DNA of 29,747 bases from JBAZMA01 sp041649995 (GTDB lineage: Bacteria > Omnitrophota > Gorgyraeia > Velamenicoccales > Velamenicoccaceae): the NCBI GenBank assembly GCA_041649995.1, contig JBAZMA010000021.1:1-29747 (forward strand), given 5' to 3'. This document shows positions 7,048-18,213 of this stretch, piece after piece (the first letter of the stretch is position 1; the number at the start of each line of letters is the position of its first letter). The notes under the pieces are model-generated. The model was not told where the DNA came from, searched no databases, and saw nothing but the letters and a program-made list of their open reading frames with translations. The position numbers and the translations under genes were made by a program.

Positions 7048-8033
7048 CGATAGAAGCCAAGACCTGGACACGCAAGGACCTTTTGGGCCTGCAGGAGCTC
7101 TCCGCGCAGGAGATCAATATGGTCCTGGCGGCCGCCGAATCCTTCAAAGAGGTCATCGGCCGGCCGATCAAAAAGGTCCCGGCGCTCAGGGGGAAAACGG
7201 TCGTCAATCTGTTCTATGAACCCTCGACGCGCACGCGGATTTCCTTTGAGATCGCGGCCAAAAGGCTTTCGGCCGACGTCATCAATATCGCGACGGAGTC
7301 TTCCAGTATCCGCAAAGGGGAAACGCTGATCGACACGGGGCGCAATATCGAAGCCCTGAAAGTCGATATGATCGTGGTCCGGCATTCCTGTTCCGGCGCC
7401 GCGACGATGCTGGCCCGCCATGTCGGGGCAAGCGTCATCAACGCCGGAGACGGATGGCATGAACATCCCACGCAGGCCCTTTTGGACATCTTTACCCTGC
7501 GGGAAAAATTGAAACATATCGAAGGCATCCGCGTGGCCATTATCGGGGATATCGCGCATTCCCGCGTCGCCCGTTCCAATATCTGGGCGTTGACAAAGCT
7601 GGGCGCGTCTGTGACCGTTTGCGCGCCTGCCTTGCTCATTCCTCCCAGGATCCAGGAGATGGGCGTGCGCGTGACGCACGACATTGCCGACGCCCTCTCG
7701 GACGCCGACGCGGTCAATGTCCTGCGCATGCAGTTTGAGCGCGACACAGGCGACGCGTTCCCCCAGCAGCTGGAATATTTCAAAAATTTCGGAGTGACGG
7801 AGGAACGGCTGAAGAAGGCCAAAAAGAACATTATCGTGATGCATCCGGGCCCCATCAACAGGGGCATTGAGATGTCCAGCGAGGTTGCGGATGGAGCGCA
7901 TTCGGTCATCCTGGAGCAGGTGACCAACGGCATCGCCGTGCGCATGGCCGTCCTGTTTCTTCTGGCGCAGGCCAATCATAAGGGGCGCAAGGCCGAAAAG
8001 AAAGAAATGGAAGGGAAAGAAAAATCCCTATGA
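7044..8033 (+). CDS. pyrB: aspartate carbamoyltransferase catalytic subunit
   Basis: The enzyme condenses carbamoyl phosphate with aspartate to N-carbamoylaspartate. The 329-residue protein has the carbamoyl-phosphate motif STRTRISFE starting at Ser61, HPTQALLD, and MHPGPINRG near the C-terminus, all diagnostic of ATCase catalytic chains. No pyrI regulatory gene follows, so control is probably at transcription through PyrR. The last 15 or so residues are very Lys/Glu rich. It starts within the pyrR stop (ATGA) and its own stop overlaps the pyrC start in the same way. Confidence 0.97.
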   Translation: MTIEAKTWTRKDLLGLQELSAQEINMVLAAAESFKEVIGRPIKKVPALRGKTVVNLFYEPSTRTRISFEIAAKRLSADVINIATESSSIRKGETLIDTGRNIEALKVDMIVVRHSCSGAATMLARHVGASVINAGDGWHEHPTQALLDIFTLREKLKHIEGIRVAIIGDIAHSRVARSNIWALTKLGASVTVCAPALLIPPRIQEMGVRVTHDIADALSDADAVNVLRMQFERDTGDAFPQQLEYFKNFGVTEERLKKAKKNIIVMHPGPINRGIEMSSEVADGAHSVILEQVTNGIAVRMAVLFLLAQANHKGRKAEKKEMEGKEKSL

Positions 8034-9322
8034 AGATCCTGATTAAAGGCGGACATGTTGTGGATCCCGCGACGGGTTTGGACGGCCCCGCGGATATCCT
8101 TGTGGATGAGGGCGTGGTCAAAAACGTCGGGAAGATTTCGGCGCAGGATTGCTCTGTGGTGGATGCTTCAGGCAAGATTGTCATGCCCGGGCTTGTCGAT
8201 ATGCACGTGCATTTGAGGGAACCGGGCCGGGAAGACAAGGAAACCGTGGGCACAGGGACAAAGGCGGCCGCCAAGGGCGGAGTGACTACGGTCCTGGCCA
8301 TGCCGAACACGAATCCCGCGATGGATGAGGGCCGGCATGTCCGCAGACTGGCGGAGATCATCCAGAAAACCGCTCACGTGAACGTTTTGGTGTCCGGCTG
8401 CCTGACCATGGGCCGCCAGGGCAGAGAGTTGTGCGATTTTGCGGTTTTGAAACAGGAGGGGGCCGTTGCCGTTTCCGACGACGGGTCTTCTGTCGACGAC
8501 GACCGCTTGATGCTGGAGGCTTTCAAAAAGGCCAGGGCTGCCGGGCTGCTGGTGATCTGTCATTGCGAAGACAGGCAGCTTTCCGGCAAGGGGGTCGTGA
8601 ACCTGGGCCTGATCTCAACGCAACTGGGCTTGAGGGGGATCCCGAAGGAGGCCGAATACCGGCGCGTGGAAAGGGATATTGTTTTGGCCGCCCAGGCGGA
8701 TTGCCCTGTTCATATCGCGCATGTCAGCTGCCGGGAGAGCGTTGACCTGATCGCCGGCGCGAAAAAGAAAGGTCTTCGCGTGACCGCGGAAACCGCGCCG
8801 CATTACCTTATTTTTACGGAGGAGGACCTGAGGGGTTATAACACGAATTTCAAAATGAATCCGCCTTTGCGTTCACCGGAGGACAGGCAGGCCCTGCGCC
8901 AGGCGCTCAAGGAAGGCCTGATCGACGCGCTCGCCTCAGATCACGCTCCTCACACCGAAAGTGAAAAAGATATCGAGTTCGACCACGCGGAGTTCGGCAT
9001 TACGGGGCTTGAAACCGAGCTGGCTGCCGTGGCGACGGAATTGGTCAAGACGGGTGTGCTGACCTGGATGGACGTGGCCAGGCGCATGGCGTATGAACCG
9101 GCCCGGATCCTGAGCATCGACAAAGGGACGTTGAAGCCCGGCGCCACGGCGGATGTTGTCATTGTGGATCCGCTTAAGGATTGGACCGTGACGAAGGCGG
9201 GTTTTGCTTCCATGTCCAACAATTCCCCTTTTGTCGGCCGTGTTCTGCAGACATCCGTTGCCTGTGTCCTGTGCCGGGGGAAAGTGGTTTTTGGCAACGG
9301 GGCCTGCCGTAAGCAGGCTTAA
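8030..9322 (+). CDS. pyrC: dihydroorotase, class I
   Basis: This zinc enzyme cyclises carbamoylaspartate to dihydroorotate. The 430-residue length and motif set mark the class I amidohydrolase type: His59-x-His61 in DMHVHLREPG, AVSDDGSS with a metal-ligand Asp, CHCED, HIAHVS, and the catalytic Asp in ASDHAPH near residue 305. The conserved FGITGLE follows. In several bacteria class I dihydroorotases pair with PyrB in a complex, consistent with the 4-nt overlap here. An 18-bp gap with its own AAGGAG leads into the endonuclease Q gene. Confidence 0.97.
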   Translation: MKILIKGGHVVDPATGLDGPADILVDEGVVKNVGKISAQDCSVVDASGKIVMPGLVDMHVHLREPGREDKETVGTGTKAAAKGGVTTVLAMPNTNPAMDEGRHVRRLAEIIQKTAHVNVLVSGCLTMGRQGRELCDFAVLKQEGAVAVSDDGSSVDDDRLMLEAFKKARAAGLLVICHCEDRQLSGKGVVNLGLISTQLGLRGIPKEAEYRRVERDIVLAAQADCPVHIAHVSCRESVDLIAGAKKKGLRVTAETAPHYLIFTEEDLRGYNTNFKMNPPLRSPEDRQALRQALKEGLIDALASDHAPHTESEKDIEFDHAEFGITGLETELAAVATELVKTGVLTWMDVARRMAYEPARILSIDKGTLKPGATADVVIVDPLKDWTVTKAGFASMSNNSPFVGRVLQTSVACVLCRGKVVFGNGACRKQA

Positions 9323-9340
9323 AGAGCCTAAGGAGAATAG

Positions 9341-10576
9341 ATGTTTCTCGCGGATTTACACATCCACTCCAAATACAGCCGCGCGACCAGCCGCGATATG
9401 GACATCGCGCATATCGCGCAATGGTCCCGGCTCAAGGGGATTTCCCTCATGGGGACGGGGGATTTCACCCATCATCTTTGGCTGGAGGAATTAAAAACGA
9501 AGCTGGAGCCTACGGGCAAAGGACTGTTTGTCCACGAAGGTGTCCATTTTATCCTTTCCGCCGAAGTTTCGAGCATCTATTCCAAAGGCGGCCGCACGTA
9601 CAGGATCCATAATTTGATCCTGGCTCCGTCGTTTAAGAGCGTGGATGCCATCAACCGGGCGCTCTCGGCCATAGGGAACCTGGCTTCCGACGGAAGGCCG
9701 ATCCTGGGGCTGGATGCCGAAGAACTGGCCAGGATCGTTTTTGACATCGATGACCATTGCATGCTGATCCCGGCCCATATCTGGACGCCCTGGTTCAGCC
9801 TGTTCGGCTCCATGTCCGGGTTTAACCGCATTGAGGATTGTTTTGGAAAACAGACGCCGAAGATTTTTGCGCTGGAAACAGGCCTTTCGAGCGACCCCGC
9901 CATGAATTGGCGTTTGAGCGCTCTGGACAAATTCAGCCTGGTTTCCAATTCGGATTCCCATTCTCCCCAGAAGATCGGCCGCGAGGCCAACGTGTTTGAC
10001 TGCGAGCTGGATTACGAGGCGATTCGGGATGTTTTGAGGACCAGGGATAAAAAAAGATTTCTTTATACGGTGGAGTTTTTTCCGGAAGAAGGCAAATACC
10101 ACTATGACGGCCACCGGCTTTGCGGGATCCGTTTTTCTCCGGAAGAATCGCGCCGCCACTCCAACCGCTGTCCCAAATGCGCCAAACCCCTGACCATCGG
10201 CGTTATGAACAGGGTCGAACAGCTCGCGGACAGGCCGGCTGGGTTCACGCCGCAGGGCGCCATCCCTTTTAAGAATCTTATCCCCCTGGATGAGATTATC
10301 GCCGATGCCAAACAGCTGGGCAAGGGGACTTTGACCGTCGAAAAAGAATACAGGGGGCTGATCCAGCGCTTTGGAACGGAATTCGGGATCCTGACCCAGG
10401 TCAGTCAGGAGGAGCTGGACAAAAATATCAATCCGCGGATCGCCGACGGTATCAGGCGGGTCCGCCTGGGTGAAATCAAGGTCGAGCCGGGTTATGACGG
10501 GGAATATGGAAAAGTCTCTGTTTTCGGAGACGACCAGGCCCTGCCGCAGAGAGAACAGCAGATACCTTTATTTTAA
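9341..10576 (+). CDS. endonuclease Q family PHP-domain nuclease
   Basis: A 411-residue protein matching the EndoQ family, which in Thermococcales nicks DNA 5' of deaminated bases (uracil, hypoxanthine, xanthine) and abasic sites. The PHP domain begins with ADLHIHSKYSRATS (Asp5, His7, His9) and continues with GTGDFTHH, SAEVSSIY, PAHIWTPWFS and SNSDSHSP as metal-ligand motifs. A zinc-binding region contains Cys261, probably His273, and Cys277-x2-Cys280. The C-terminus ends QIPLF (407-411), which fits the bacterial sliding-clamp-binding pentapeptide; archaeal EndoQ instead interacts with PCNA. A good AAGGAG lies 6-7 nt upstream of the ATG. Placement in a pyrimidine operon is notable. The older label 'PHP domain DNA helicase-like' would be less precise. 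Confidence 0.8.
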   Translation: MFLADLHIHSKYSRATSRDMDIAHIAQWSRLKGISLMGTGDFTHHLWLEELKTKLEPTGKGLFVHEGVHFILSAEVSSIYSKGGRTYRIHNLILAPSFKSVDAINRALSAIGNLASDGRPILGLDAEELARIVFDIDDHCMLIPAHIWTPWFSLFGSMSGFNRIEDCFGKQTPKIFALETGLSSDPAMNWRLSALDKFSLVSNSDSHSPQKIGREANVFDCELDYEAIRDVLRTRDKKRFLYTVEFFPEEGKYHYDGHRLCGIRFSPEESRRHSNRCPKCAKPLTIGVMNRVEQLADRPAGFTPQGAIPFKNLIPLDEIIADAKQLGKGTLTVEKEYRGLIQRFGTEFGILTQVSQEELDKNINPRIADGIRRVRLGEIKVEPGYDGEYGKVSVFGDDQALPQREQQIPLF

Positions 10577-10583
10577 AAGATTA

Positions 10584-10714
10584 AGAGTTCATTGAGTTTG
10601 TTGAGTTCATTGAGTTATTGAGTTTATAGAGTTGTTTATTTATCGAGGAAGAACAAATGATTCTGTTAACCCAGGAACGCAAAAAACTCAACAAATTCAA
10701 CAAACGCAAGCAAC
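10584..10714. mobile_element. gene-less nonamer inverted array (MITE-like)
   Basis: The left arm (10584-10634) is made of 9-mers GAGTTCATT, GAGTTTGTT, GAGTTCATT, GAGTTATT, GAGTTTATA. The right arm (10683-10714) on the reverse strand reads GTTTGTTGA, ATTTGTTGA, GTT. The arms can pair, leaving about 48 bp between them. The consensus is that of element A, but no four-helix-bundle gene is present. A 20-codon ORF (10657-10719, GAGGAA upstream) spans the centre and right arm and is probably not a gene. Confidence 0.6.
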
Positions 10715-10727
10715 TTTAAATACACTT

Positions 10728-10799
10728 GCGCCTGTAGCGCAACGGATAGCGCACTAGCCTCCGGAGCTAGTGATACAGGTTCGATTCCTGTCAGGCGCA
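10728..10799 (+). tRNA. tRNA-Arg (CCG)
   Basis: A complete cloverleaf can be drawn. The acceptor is GCGCCTG with CAGGCGC, the D arm GCGC/GCGC, and the anticodon stem CTAGC/GCTAG has loop CTCCGGA and anticodon CCG. The T arm is ACAGG/CCTGT with loop TTCGATT, and the discriminator base is A. CCA is not encoded. It reads Arg codon CGG. The 3' end is partly duplicated about 200 bp downstream. Confidence 0.95.
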
Positions 10800-11010
10800 C
10801 TAAAATTTTTTCTATAAAGAGATTCCTTTGAATCGAACCTGAAAGGGGCGCGGGGAAAAACTTTCCCCGCGATTTAGGGGTGACAGGGAGCTGCCCCCAG
10901 GGGGCGGCGACCGCCAGAGGGGCAAGGCCCCCATGGGGAGCGATCGAGCGGCAGCGAAAGCAGCCGGCGAGGAGCGACAGGTTGGATTCCTGTCAGGCGC
11001 ACTAAATATG
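10800..11010. repeat. structured post-tRNA segment with a copy of the tRNA-Arg 3' end
   Basis: Positions 10775-10804 (T arm, acceptor and flank) are repeated at 10977-11006 with 29 of 30 bases identical (TTCGA changed to TTGGA). An 11-nt inverted copy of the T arm (AATCGAACCTG) sits at 10831-10841. Between them lies a 10-bp hairpin (10849-10858 with 10862-10871) and further GC-rich self-complementary sequence. No protein gene is supported here. It could be a tandem-duplication scar, a small integration site, or a tRNA-linked repeat. Confidence 0.6.
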
Positions 11011-11035
11011 GAGTCAAAGAGTCAGAGTGTCAAAG
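11011..11035. repeat. octamer tandem array (AGTCAAAG type), solo
   Basis: Consecutive 8-mers AGTCAAAG, AGTCAGAG, TGTCAAAG follow the tRNA 3'-end copy. The same consensus appears at the end of carA (14005-14028). No inverted partner or four-helix-bundle gene is seen nearby. Confidence 0.6.
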
Positions 11036-11093
11036 ATGACAACAGCAGGCGAAAGAGCCGGGGGTTGAAGGACGAATGGGGCAGGAGCGGGGA

Positions 11094-12407
11094 ATGCGCA
11101 AGCAGTTTTCAGAGGTCGGGGAACGAGGAAGGAACAAGACGGCCCTTTTCTGTTTGAGCCGGATATTTTTTTGGCTTCTGTTTTTTGTTTTCTGCGCTGA
11201 CGCGCGGGCTGAGGTCGTTTACCTGAAAAACGGGACTGTGATGAAAGGCCGGCTGGTCCAAAAGAATGAGCAGTTTATCGTGATCGCCGCCGGCGAAGGG
11301 GAGGCCGAGGCCAGGACCACGATTTTTCTGGATGATATCAACAAGATGATGACGGATGAGGAATTCGAGAAAGAGTCTTTCTACGGGCCTCTGGAAGTTA
11401 TCAAGCCCTTGCCGGTAACCAGGCCCTTTTTTCAAAAAGATTTTATTCCCGTCGCGGTCGAGGGCTCAGACAGCTCCTCGTATATTCAGGGTTTGATCCA
11501 GGGAGAACAGAAGTACCGCGCCGGCCAGGACGCCGCAGAAGCCGCCGCCAAAAGCCTGGAGGAAGAGGACCCCAAGTCGCTTTTTGAAAGATTCGAGCAA
11601 AAAAGGGTCGAATTGGCAAAGCCCGACCTGACGGAAAAGATCGAGCGGCTGAGCGCGGCCCCGAGAAAAGGCAAGGGCCGGATCTCGGGAGTCGTCACCC
11701 TCGCGGATATTCTGGGCATCCAGGCCGATCTGTATGTCTATTTGATGGAAGACGCCGGCGGCGGAAAATACATTTCCTCCGAAAAAATGCTGTTTGATAA
11801 AATCAAAGGCGAGGATATCACCTCCTCGAAGGTTCCTTACGTGATCAAAGGCGTGCCGGCAGGCAGTTACAAAGTTTTCGCTCAGTGGGATATTTCCCGT
11901 CCCAATGTCAGGATCGAAACGTCGGGCGAGAAAGTGAGCCTGGCCTATCTGGGCGCCCAGGGGGATTATTCAGGCATGACCAAAGACGCGGTGAGCCTGG
12001 GCATCGATGAGCTCAGGGAGAACATCAATTTCCCCTGCGCGACCTATATCGAAAAGAACCGCCTGACGTTTGACTGGGGGCAAAAACCCGCCTTCAGGGT
12101 CAAAGACATTTATTATCTTCAGTCATACCCTGAAGGGAAATTTTATATGATCATCCGCAATCTTTCTCCTCAGCCTATCGATGTCCTGCCGTTGGACATC
12201 TACATTAATGACCGCCGGATTTTTTCTTTTGCCTGGGAACTCAAGGATATTCCGGGGCATGGGGAAAAAGAATTCGATATTTCGGCCGCCTTTAAGGGGT
12301 ACCAGAATATCACCAGGGGAGCGGCTGAAAATATCCTGAAGTTCCGCGTGACGTTTGCCGGCGCGAAAGAAACAGAGTTTGAGAAGACAATCTACATTTT
12401 CCTGTGA
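11094..12407 (+). CDS. secreted protein of unknown function with LKNG-type N-terminal motif
   Basis: From the ATG at 11094 (AGGAG upstream) the protein has 437 residues; an ATG at 11076 would add six. A hydrophobic segment followed by ADARA gives a likely signal peptide of about 40 residues, so it is exported. The mature start, EVVYLKNGTVMKGRLVQKNEQ, is the short beta-rich 'LKNG...G.(V/L)' module found at the N-terminus of many secreted hypotheticals. A Glu/Lys/Ala-rich helical linker (about 125-195) follows, then two beta-rich domains. One (about 200-300) resembles a carboxypeptidase-regulatory-like fold (VPAGSYKVFAQWD). No catalytic motif is visible. Its stop overlaps the GTG start of the next gene. 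A related N-terminal module occurs in the gene at 17413. Confidence 0.65.
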   Translation: MRKQFSEVGERGRNKTALFCLSRIFFWLLFFVFCADARAEVVYLKNGTVMKGRLVQKNEQFIVIAAGEGEAEARTTIFLDDINKMMTDEEFEKESFYGPLEVIKPLPVTRPFFQKDFIPVAVEGSDSSSYIQGLIQGEQKYRAGQDAAEAAAKSLEEEDPKSLFERFEQKRVELAKPDLTEKIERLSAAPRKGKGRISGVVTLADILGIQADLYVYLMEDAGGGKYISSEKMLFDKIKGEDITSSKVPYVIKGVPAGSYKVFAQWDISRPNVRIETSGEKVSLAYLGAQGDYSGMTKDAVSLGIDELRENINFPCATYIEKNRLTFDWGQKPAFRVKDIYYLQSYPEGKFYMIIRNLSPQPIDVLPLDIYINDRRIFSFAWELKDIPGHGEKEFDISAAFKGYQNITRGAAENILKFRVTFAGAKETEFEKTIYIFL

Positions 12408-12874
12408 AATCGACCCTTTTGACAGCGATTATTGGCGGACATAGCTGTTCTGCTGAAGTGGAGCAAATAGCCAAGGAATTAGGCAAATTATTGGCAAAAA
12501 TGGGGGCAATTGTAATAACTGGTGGTTTAAATGGTGTCATGGAGGCGGTATCAAAAGGAGCCAAACGGGCCGGAGGCTTGACTGTAGGTATCCTGCCTTC
12601 AGGGGATAAAGGCGCCGCGAACCCCTATGTGGACGTCCCGATTGCCACAGGGCTGGGGCAGGCGCGCAATACTGTGGTAGCGTCTTGCGCCGACATCGTG
12701 ATCGCCTTCCCGGGGGAATATGGGACCCTTTCCGAGATCGCGTTCGCTTTAAACCTGGGAAAACCTGTGTTGGGTATCGGTTCCTGGGACATTGAGGGTG
12801 TGATCCCCGCGAAGTCGGCCGCGGAAGCGGCGCAAAAAGTTAAGCAGATACTCGGGCTTGAAAATAATCGCTAA
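12404..12874 (+). CDS. TIGR00725 family Rossmann-fold nucleotide-binding protein (LOG-like)
   Basis: A 156-residue protein with AIIGGHSCS at the N-terminus, VITGGLNGVMEAVSKGA, and FPGEYGTLSEIAFAL, which replaces the PGGxGTxxE signature of LOG/lysine-decarboxylase-like proteins. These mark the TIGR00725 branch of the MoCo-carrier/LOG-like superfamily. The biochemical role is not established for this branch; a nucleotide or nucleoside-monophosphate substrate would fit the pyrimidine context but is inference. The GTG start overlaps the preceding stop (4 nt). The first 150 nt use noticeably more A/T-ending codons than the rest of the gene and its neighbours. carA follows after 15 bp. Confidence 0.8.
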   Translation: MKSTLLTAIIGGHSCSAEVEQIAKELGKLLAKMGAIVITGGLNGVMEAVSKGAKRAGGLTVGILPSGDKGAANPYVDVPIATGLGQARNTVVASCADIVIAFPGEYGTLSEIAFALNLGKPVLGIGSWDIEGVIPAKSAAEAAQKVKQILGLENNR

Positions 12875-12889
12875 AAGGACGTTTGCAAA

Positions 12890-14053
12890 ATGAAAAAGGC
12901 CATTTTAATGCTGGAAGACGGATTCACGCTCGAGGGCCGCAGTTTTGGCGCTGAGGGCGAGGCGCTGGGAGAAGTTGTTTTCAATACCTCTATGACGGGT
13001 TATCAGGAGATCCTCACCGATCCGTCTTATAAGGGGCAGATCGTAGCCATGACTTATCCCTTGATCGGTAATTACGGCGTTAACAGCAAGGATGCCGAGT
13101 CGGCCAGGCCATGGGCGGATGGATTCATCATCAAGGAAAAGTCGAGGATCTTTTCCAACTGGCGCGCGGAGATGTCGCTGGAGGAATATCTGAACAAGAA
13201 TCATATCGTGGCCGCTGAAGGTTTCGACACGCGCGCCCTGACACGCAGGATCCGAAGCTCGGGCGCCATGAGGGGCATCCTGTCGACGCGGGAGACCGAC
13301 CCGGATATCCTTAAGCAAAAGGTTATGGCCTCTCCCGCCATGGCGGGCAGGGACCTTGTCAGGGAAGTCACATGCGGGCAGGCTTATGAGTGGCGCGTCG
13401 GCGCAAAGCGCAAAGAGTTTTCCGTTGTGGCCGTTGATTACGGCATCAAATACAACAGCCTCAGGCTTCTGGATTTGGCCGGATGCAAGGTTAAAGTCGT
13501 CCCGGCGACAACCTCGGCCGGGGAAATCCTGGCTTTCAAGCCTGACGGTGTTTTTCTCTCTAACGGGCCCGGAGACCCGGCCGCGCTGGACTACGCGATC
13601 ACGGAGATCCGCAAGTTGATCGGACTCGTCCCTTTGTTCGGTATTTGCCTGGGGCATCAGCTTTTGGGCCTCGCTTTGGGGGGCAAGACCTACAAATTGA
13701 AGTTCGGCCATCACGGCGGGAATCATCCGGTTATGGATTTGGAAACGCGCAAAGTGGAGATCACGGCGCAGAACCACGGATTTTGCGTGGACATGGGATC
13801 CATCAAGGACAAGAACGTGATTATGACCCATAAAAATCTGTATGACAAGACGGCAGAAGGCCTGCGGCACAAGAAAGTGCCTTTGTTCTGCGTTCAATAC
13901 CATCCCGAGGCAGGCCCGGGTCCGCACGACGCCGGATATCTGTTCGGCCGGTTTATGGATATGATGAGGACGTTTAAGAAAAAACCCCTGTTAAAGATCC
14001 GGAAAGTCAAAGGCCCAAAGAGTCAAAGAACCAGAATTTCAAGAGCGGCATGA
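12890..14053 (+). CDS. carA: carbamoyl-phosphate synthase small subunit
   Basis: The glutaminase subunit of carbamoyl-phosphate synthase passes ammonia to CarB. The 387-residue protein has the small-subunit N-domain (LEDGFTLEGRSFGA, FNTSMTGYQEILTDPSY) and a class I amidotransferase domain with GICLGHQ (nucleophile Cys253) and YHPEAGPGPHD (His338, Glu340). The family usually ends soon after this point. Here about 20 extra basic residues follow (to RISRAA), encoded by an octamer repeat array at 14005-14028. The tail probably arose when a repeat replaced the original stop region. AAAGGA lies upstream of the ATG, and carB follows 84 bp later. Confidence 0.96.
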   Translation: MKKAILMLEDGFTLEGRSFGAEGEALGEVVFNTSMTGYQEILTDPSYKGQIVAMTYPLIGNYGVNSKDAESARPWADGFIIKEKSRIFSNWRAEMSLEEYLNKNHIVAAEGFDTRALTRRIRSSGAMRGILSTRETDPDILKQKVMASPAMAGRDLVREVTCGQAYEWRVGAKRKEFSVVAVDYGIKYNSLRLLDLAGCKVKVVPATTSAGEILAFKPDGVFLSNGPGDPAALDYAITEIRKLIGLVPLFGICLGHQLLGLALGGKTYKLKFGHHGGNHPVMDLETRKVEITAQNHGFCVDMGSIKDKNVIMTHKNLYDKTAEGLRHKKVPLFCVQYHPEAGPGPHDAGYLFGRFMDMMRTFKKKPLLKIRKVKGPKSQRTRISRAA

Positions 14054-14126
14054 TGGTATCTGTTCCTGCCTGATTCCGTGACACTTTGATTTGCTCGCAC
14101 TTCAACCGCCTCGTTGTTCGTTTGAC
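14005..14126. repeat. octamer array in carA tail and weak inverted counterpart
   Basis: 8-mers AGTCAAAG, GCCCAAAG, AGTCAAAG run from 14005 to 14028 inside the carA reading frame. On the opposite strand, 14080-14126 contains GTCAAA- and CAAAGTGTCAC-like segments that may be a decayed inverted arm. The first array is clear; the partner is weak. Confidence 0.45.
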
Positions 14127-14137
14127 ATCGGAGACAT

Positions 14138-17395
<3,258 letters not shown>

Positions 17396-17412
17396 CCTTT
17401 TTTAAAGCCATT

Positions 17413-18213
17413 ATGGATAAACGCCTTATTCTTATCATGCTCTGCGCGGGCTTTGTCTGCGGCCCGGCTCAGGCGGCCGACAAGATCACCCTCAAAGACG
17501 GACGGGTCTATGAGGGCAAGGTCCTGGGGAAATCGGACAGACGTTATCTGTTTTCCCTCGTGATCGACGGCGAGGCCCTGCCGCTGAGTTTCTTTTTAGA
17601 AGACGTTGAGAAGATCGAACTGGATAAGCAGAGCGTTGACCGGCAGATCCCTTATCTGAAGGAAGTGGAAAGCCTGAAAGTGCCCGTGACAAAGGAGCAG
17701 GAGCAGGGGACGGTCTATGAGTTTTCCATGTACAAAAAAGGCCAGCAGCAGGAGGGCGACCAGGAGTTTTTCACCAAAGAGGAGATCAGGGGCATTCTGG
17801 ACAAGGAGGAATTCGAGTATTACGAGAATTTCACCAAGACCACGAACCGCCACGCCGACAAACTGATCGCCATCGACAGTCTTTATCAGAACCTTCCGAC
17901 GGCCACCCCGGAGGATTTCGCGGCCGTGCGTAAATCCCTTGACCAGATTTATTTTGAATTGAACCGCCTGGTGGCGCCGGCGATATTCAAAGAATCTCAC
18001 CAGTCCTATCTGCAATTTATCCAGGCGACGTATATGGTCTTCGGCGCGCTGGACCGGGGCCTGCTGGACGAGGCGTCCCGCCAGATCAAGGACGCCGAAC
18101 AGGCCAAGCGCCGGTCTTTGATGGCGTTCCGCAAGGCGATTTTGGACCGGAAAAAAGAGAAGGCCTCGGAACCGGTTCAACAGGAGAAAACAGAAAGCCC
18201 CGCGAAACCATGA
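17413..18213 (+). CDS. secreted protein of unknown function with LKDG-type N-terminal motif
   Basis: A 266-residue protein with a clear signal peptide (hydrophobic residues 5-17, cleavage after AQA at 19-21). The mature start, KITLKDGRVYEGKVLGKSDRRYLFSL, is the same short beta-rich module as in the protein encoded at 11094. The remainder is charged and probably helical, ending in a Lys/Glu/Pro-rich tail. There are no recognisable catalytic residues. It sits between carB (18 bp upstream) and pyrK, overlapping pyrK by 4 nt, so it is co-transcribed with pyrimidine genes. Whether that is functional or incidental cannot be told. No clear Shine-Dalgarno is seen. Confidence 0.65.
   Translation: MDKRLILIMLCAGFVCGPAQAADKITLKDGRVYEGKVLGKSDRRYLFSLVIDGEALPLSFFLEDVEKIELDKQSVDRQIPYLKEVESLKVPVTKEQEQGTVYEFSMYKKGQQQEGDQEFFTKEEIRGILDKEEFEYYENFTKTTNRHADKLIAIDSLYQNLPTATPEDFAAVRKSLDQIYFELNRLVAPAIFKESHQSYLQFIQATYMVFGALDRGLLDEASRQIKDAEQAKRRSLMAFRKAILDRKKEKASEPVQQEKTESPAKP

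Noticed and set aside
6942..7979. A 345-residue reverse-strand open frame over pyrB
   Set aside because: It is antisense to a clearly recognised aspartate carbamoyltransferase, has no ribosome binding site or family motif, and its composition (His/Arg/Asp rich) is typical of a GC-rich shadow frame.
10728..11006. A genomic island integrated at tRNA-Arg
   Set aside because: The duplicated tRNA end is only about 200 bp away and the interval has no integrase or cargo, so only a repeat or scar is claimed.
10933..11157. A 74-residue forward frame between tRNA-Arg and the secreted protein
   Set aside because: It runs through the GC-rich repeat and the copied tRNA 3' end and overlaps the supported start of the next gene; low-complexity composition and no Shine-Dalgarno.
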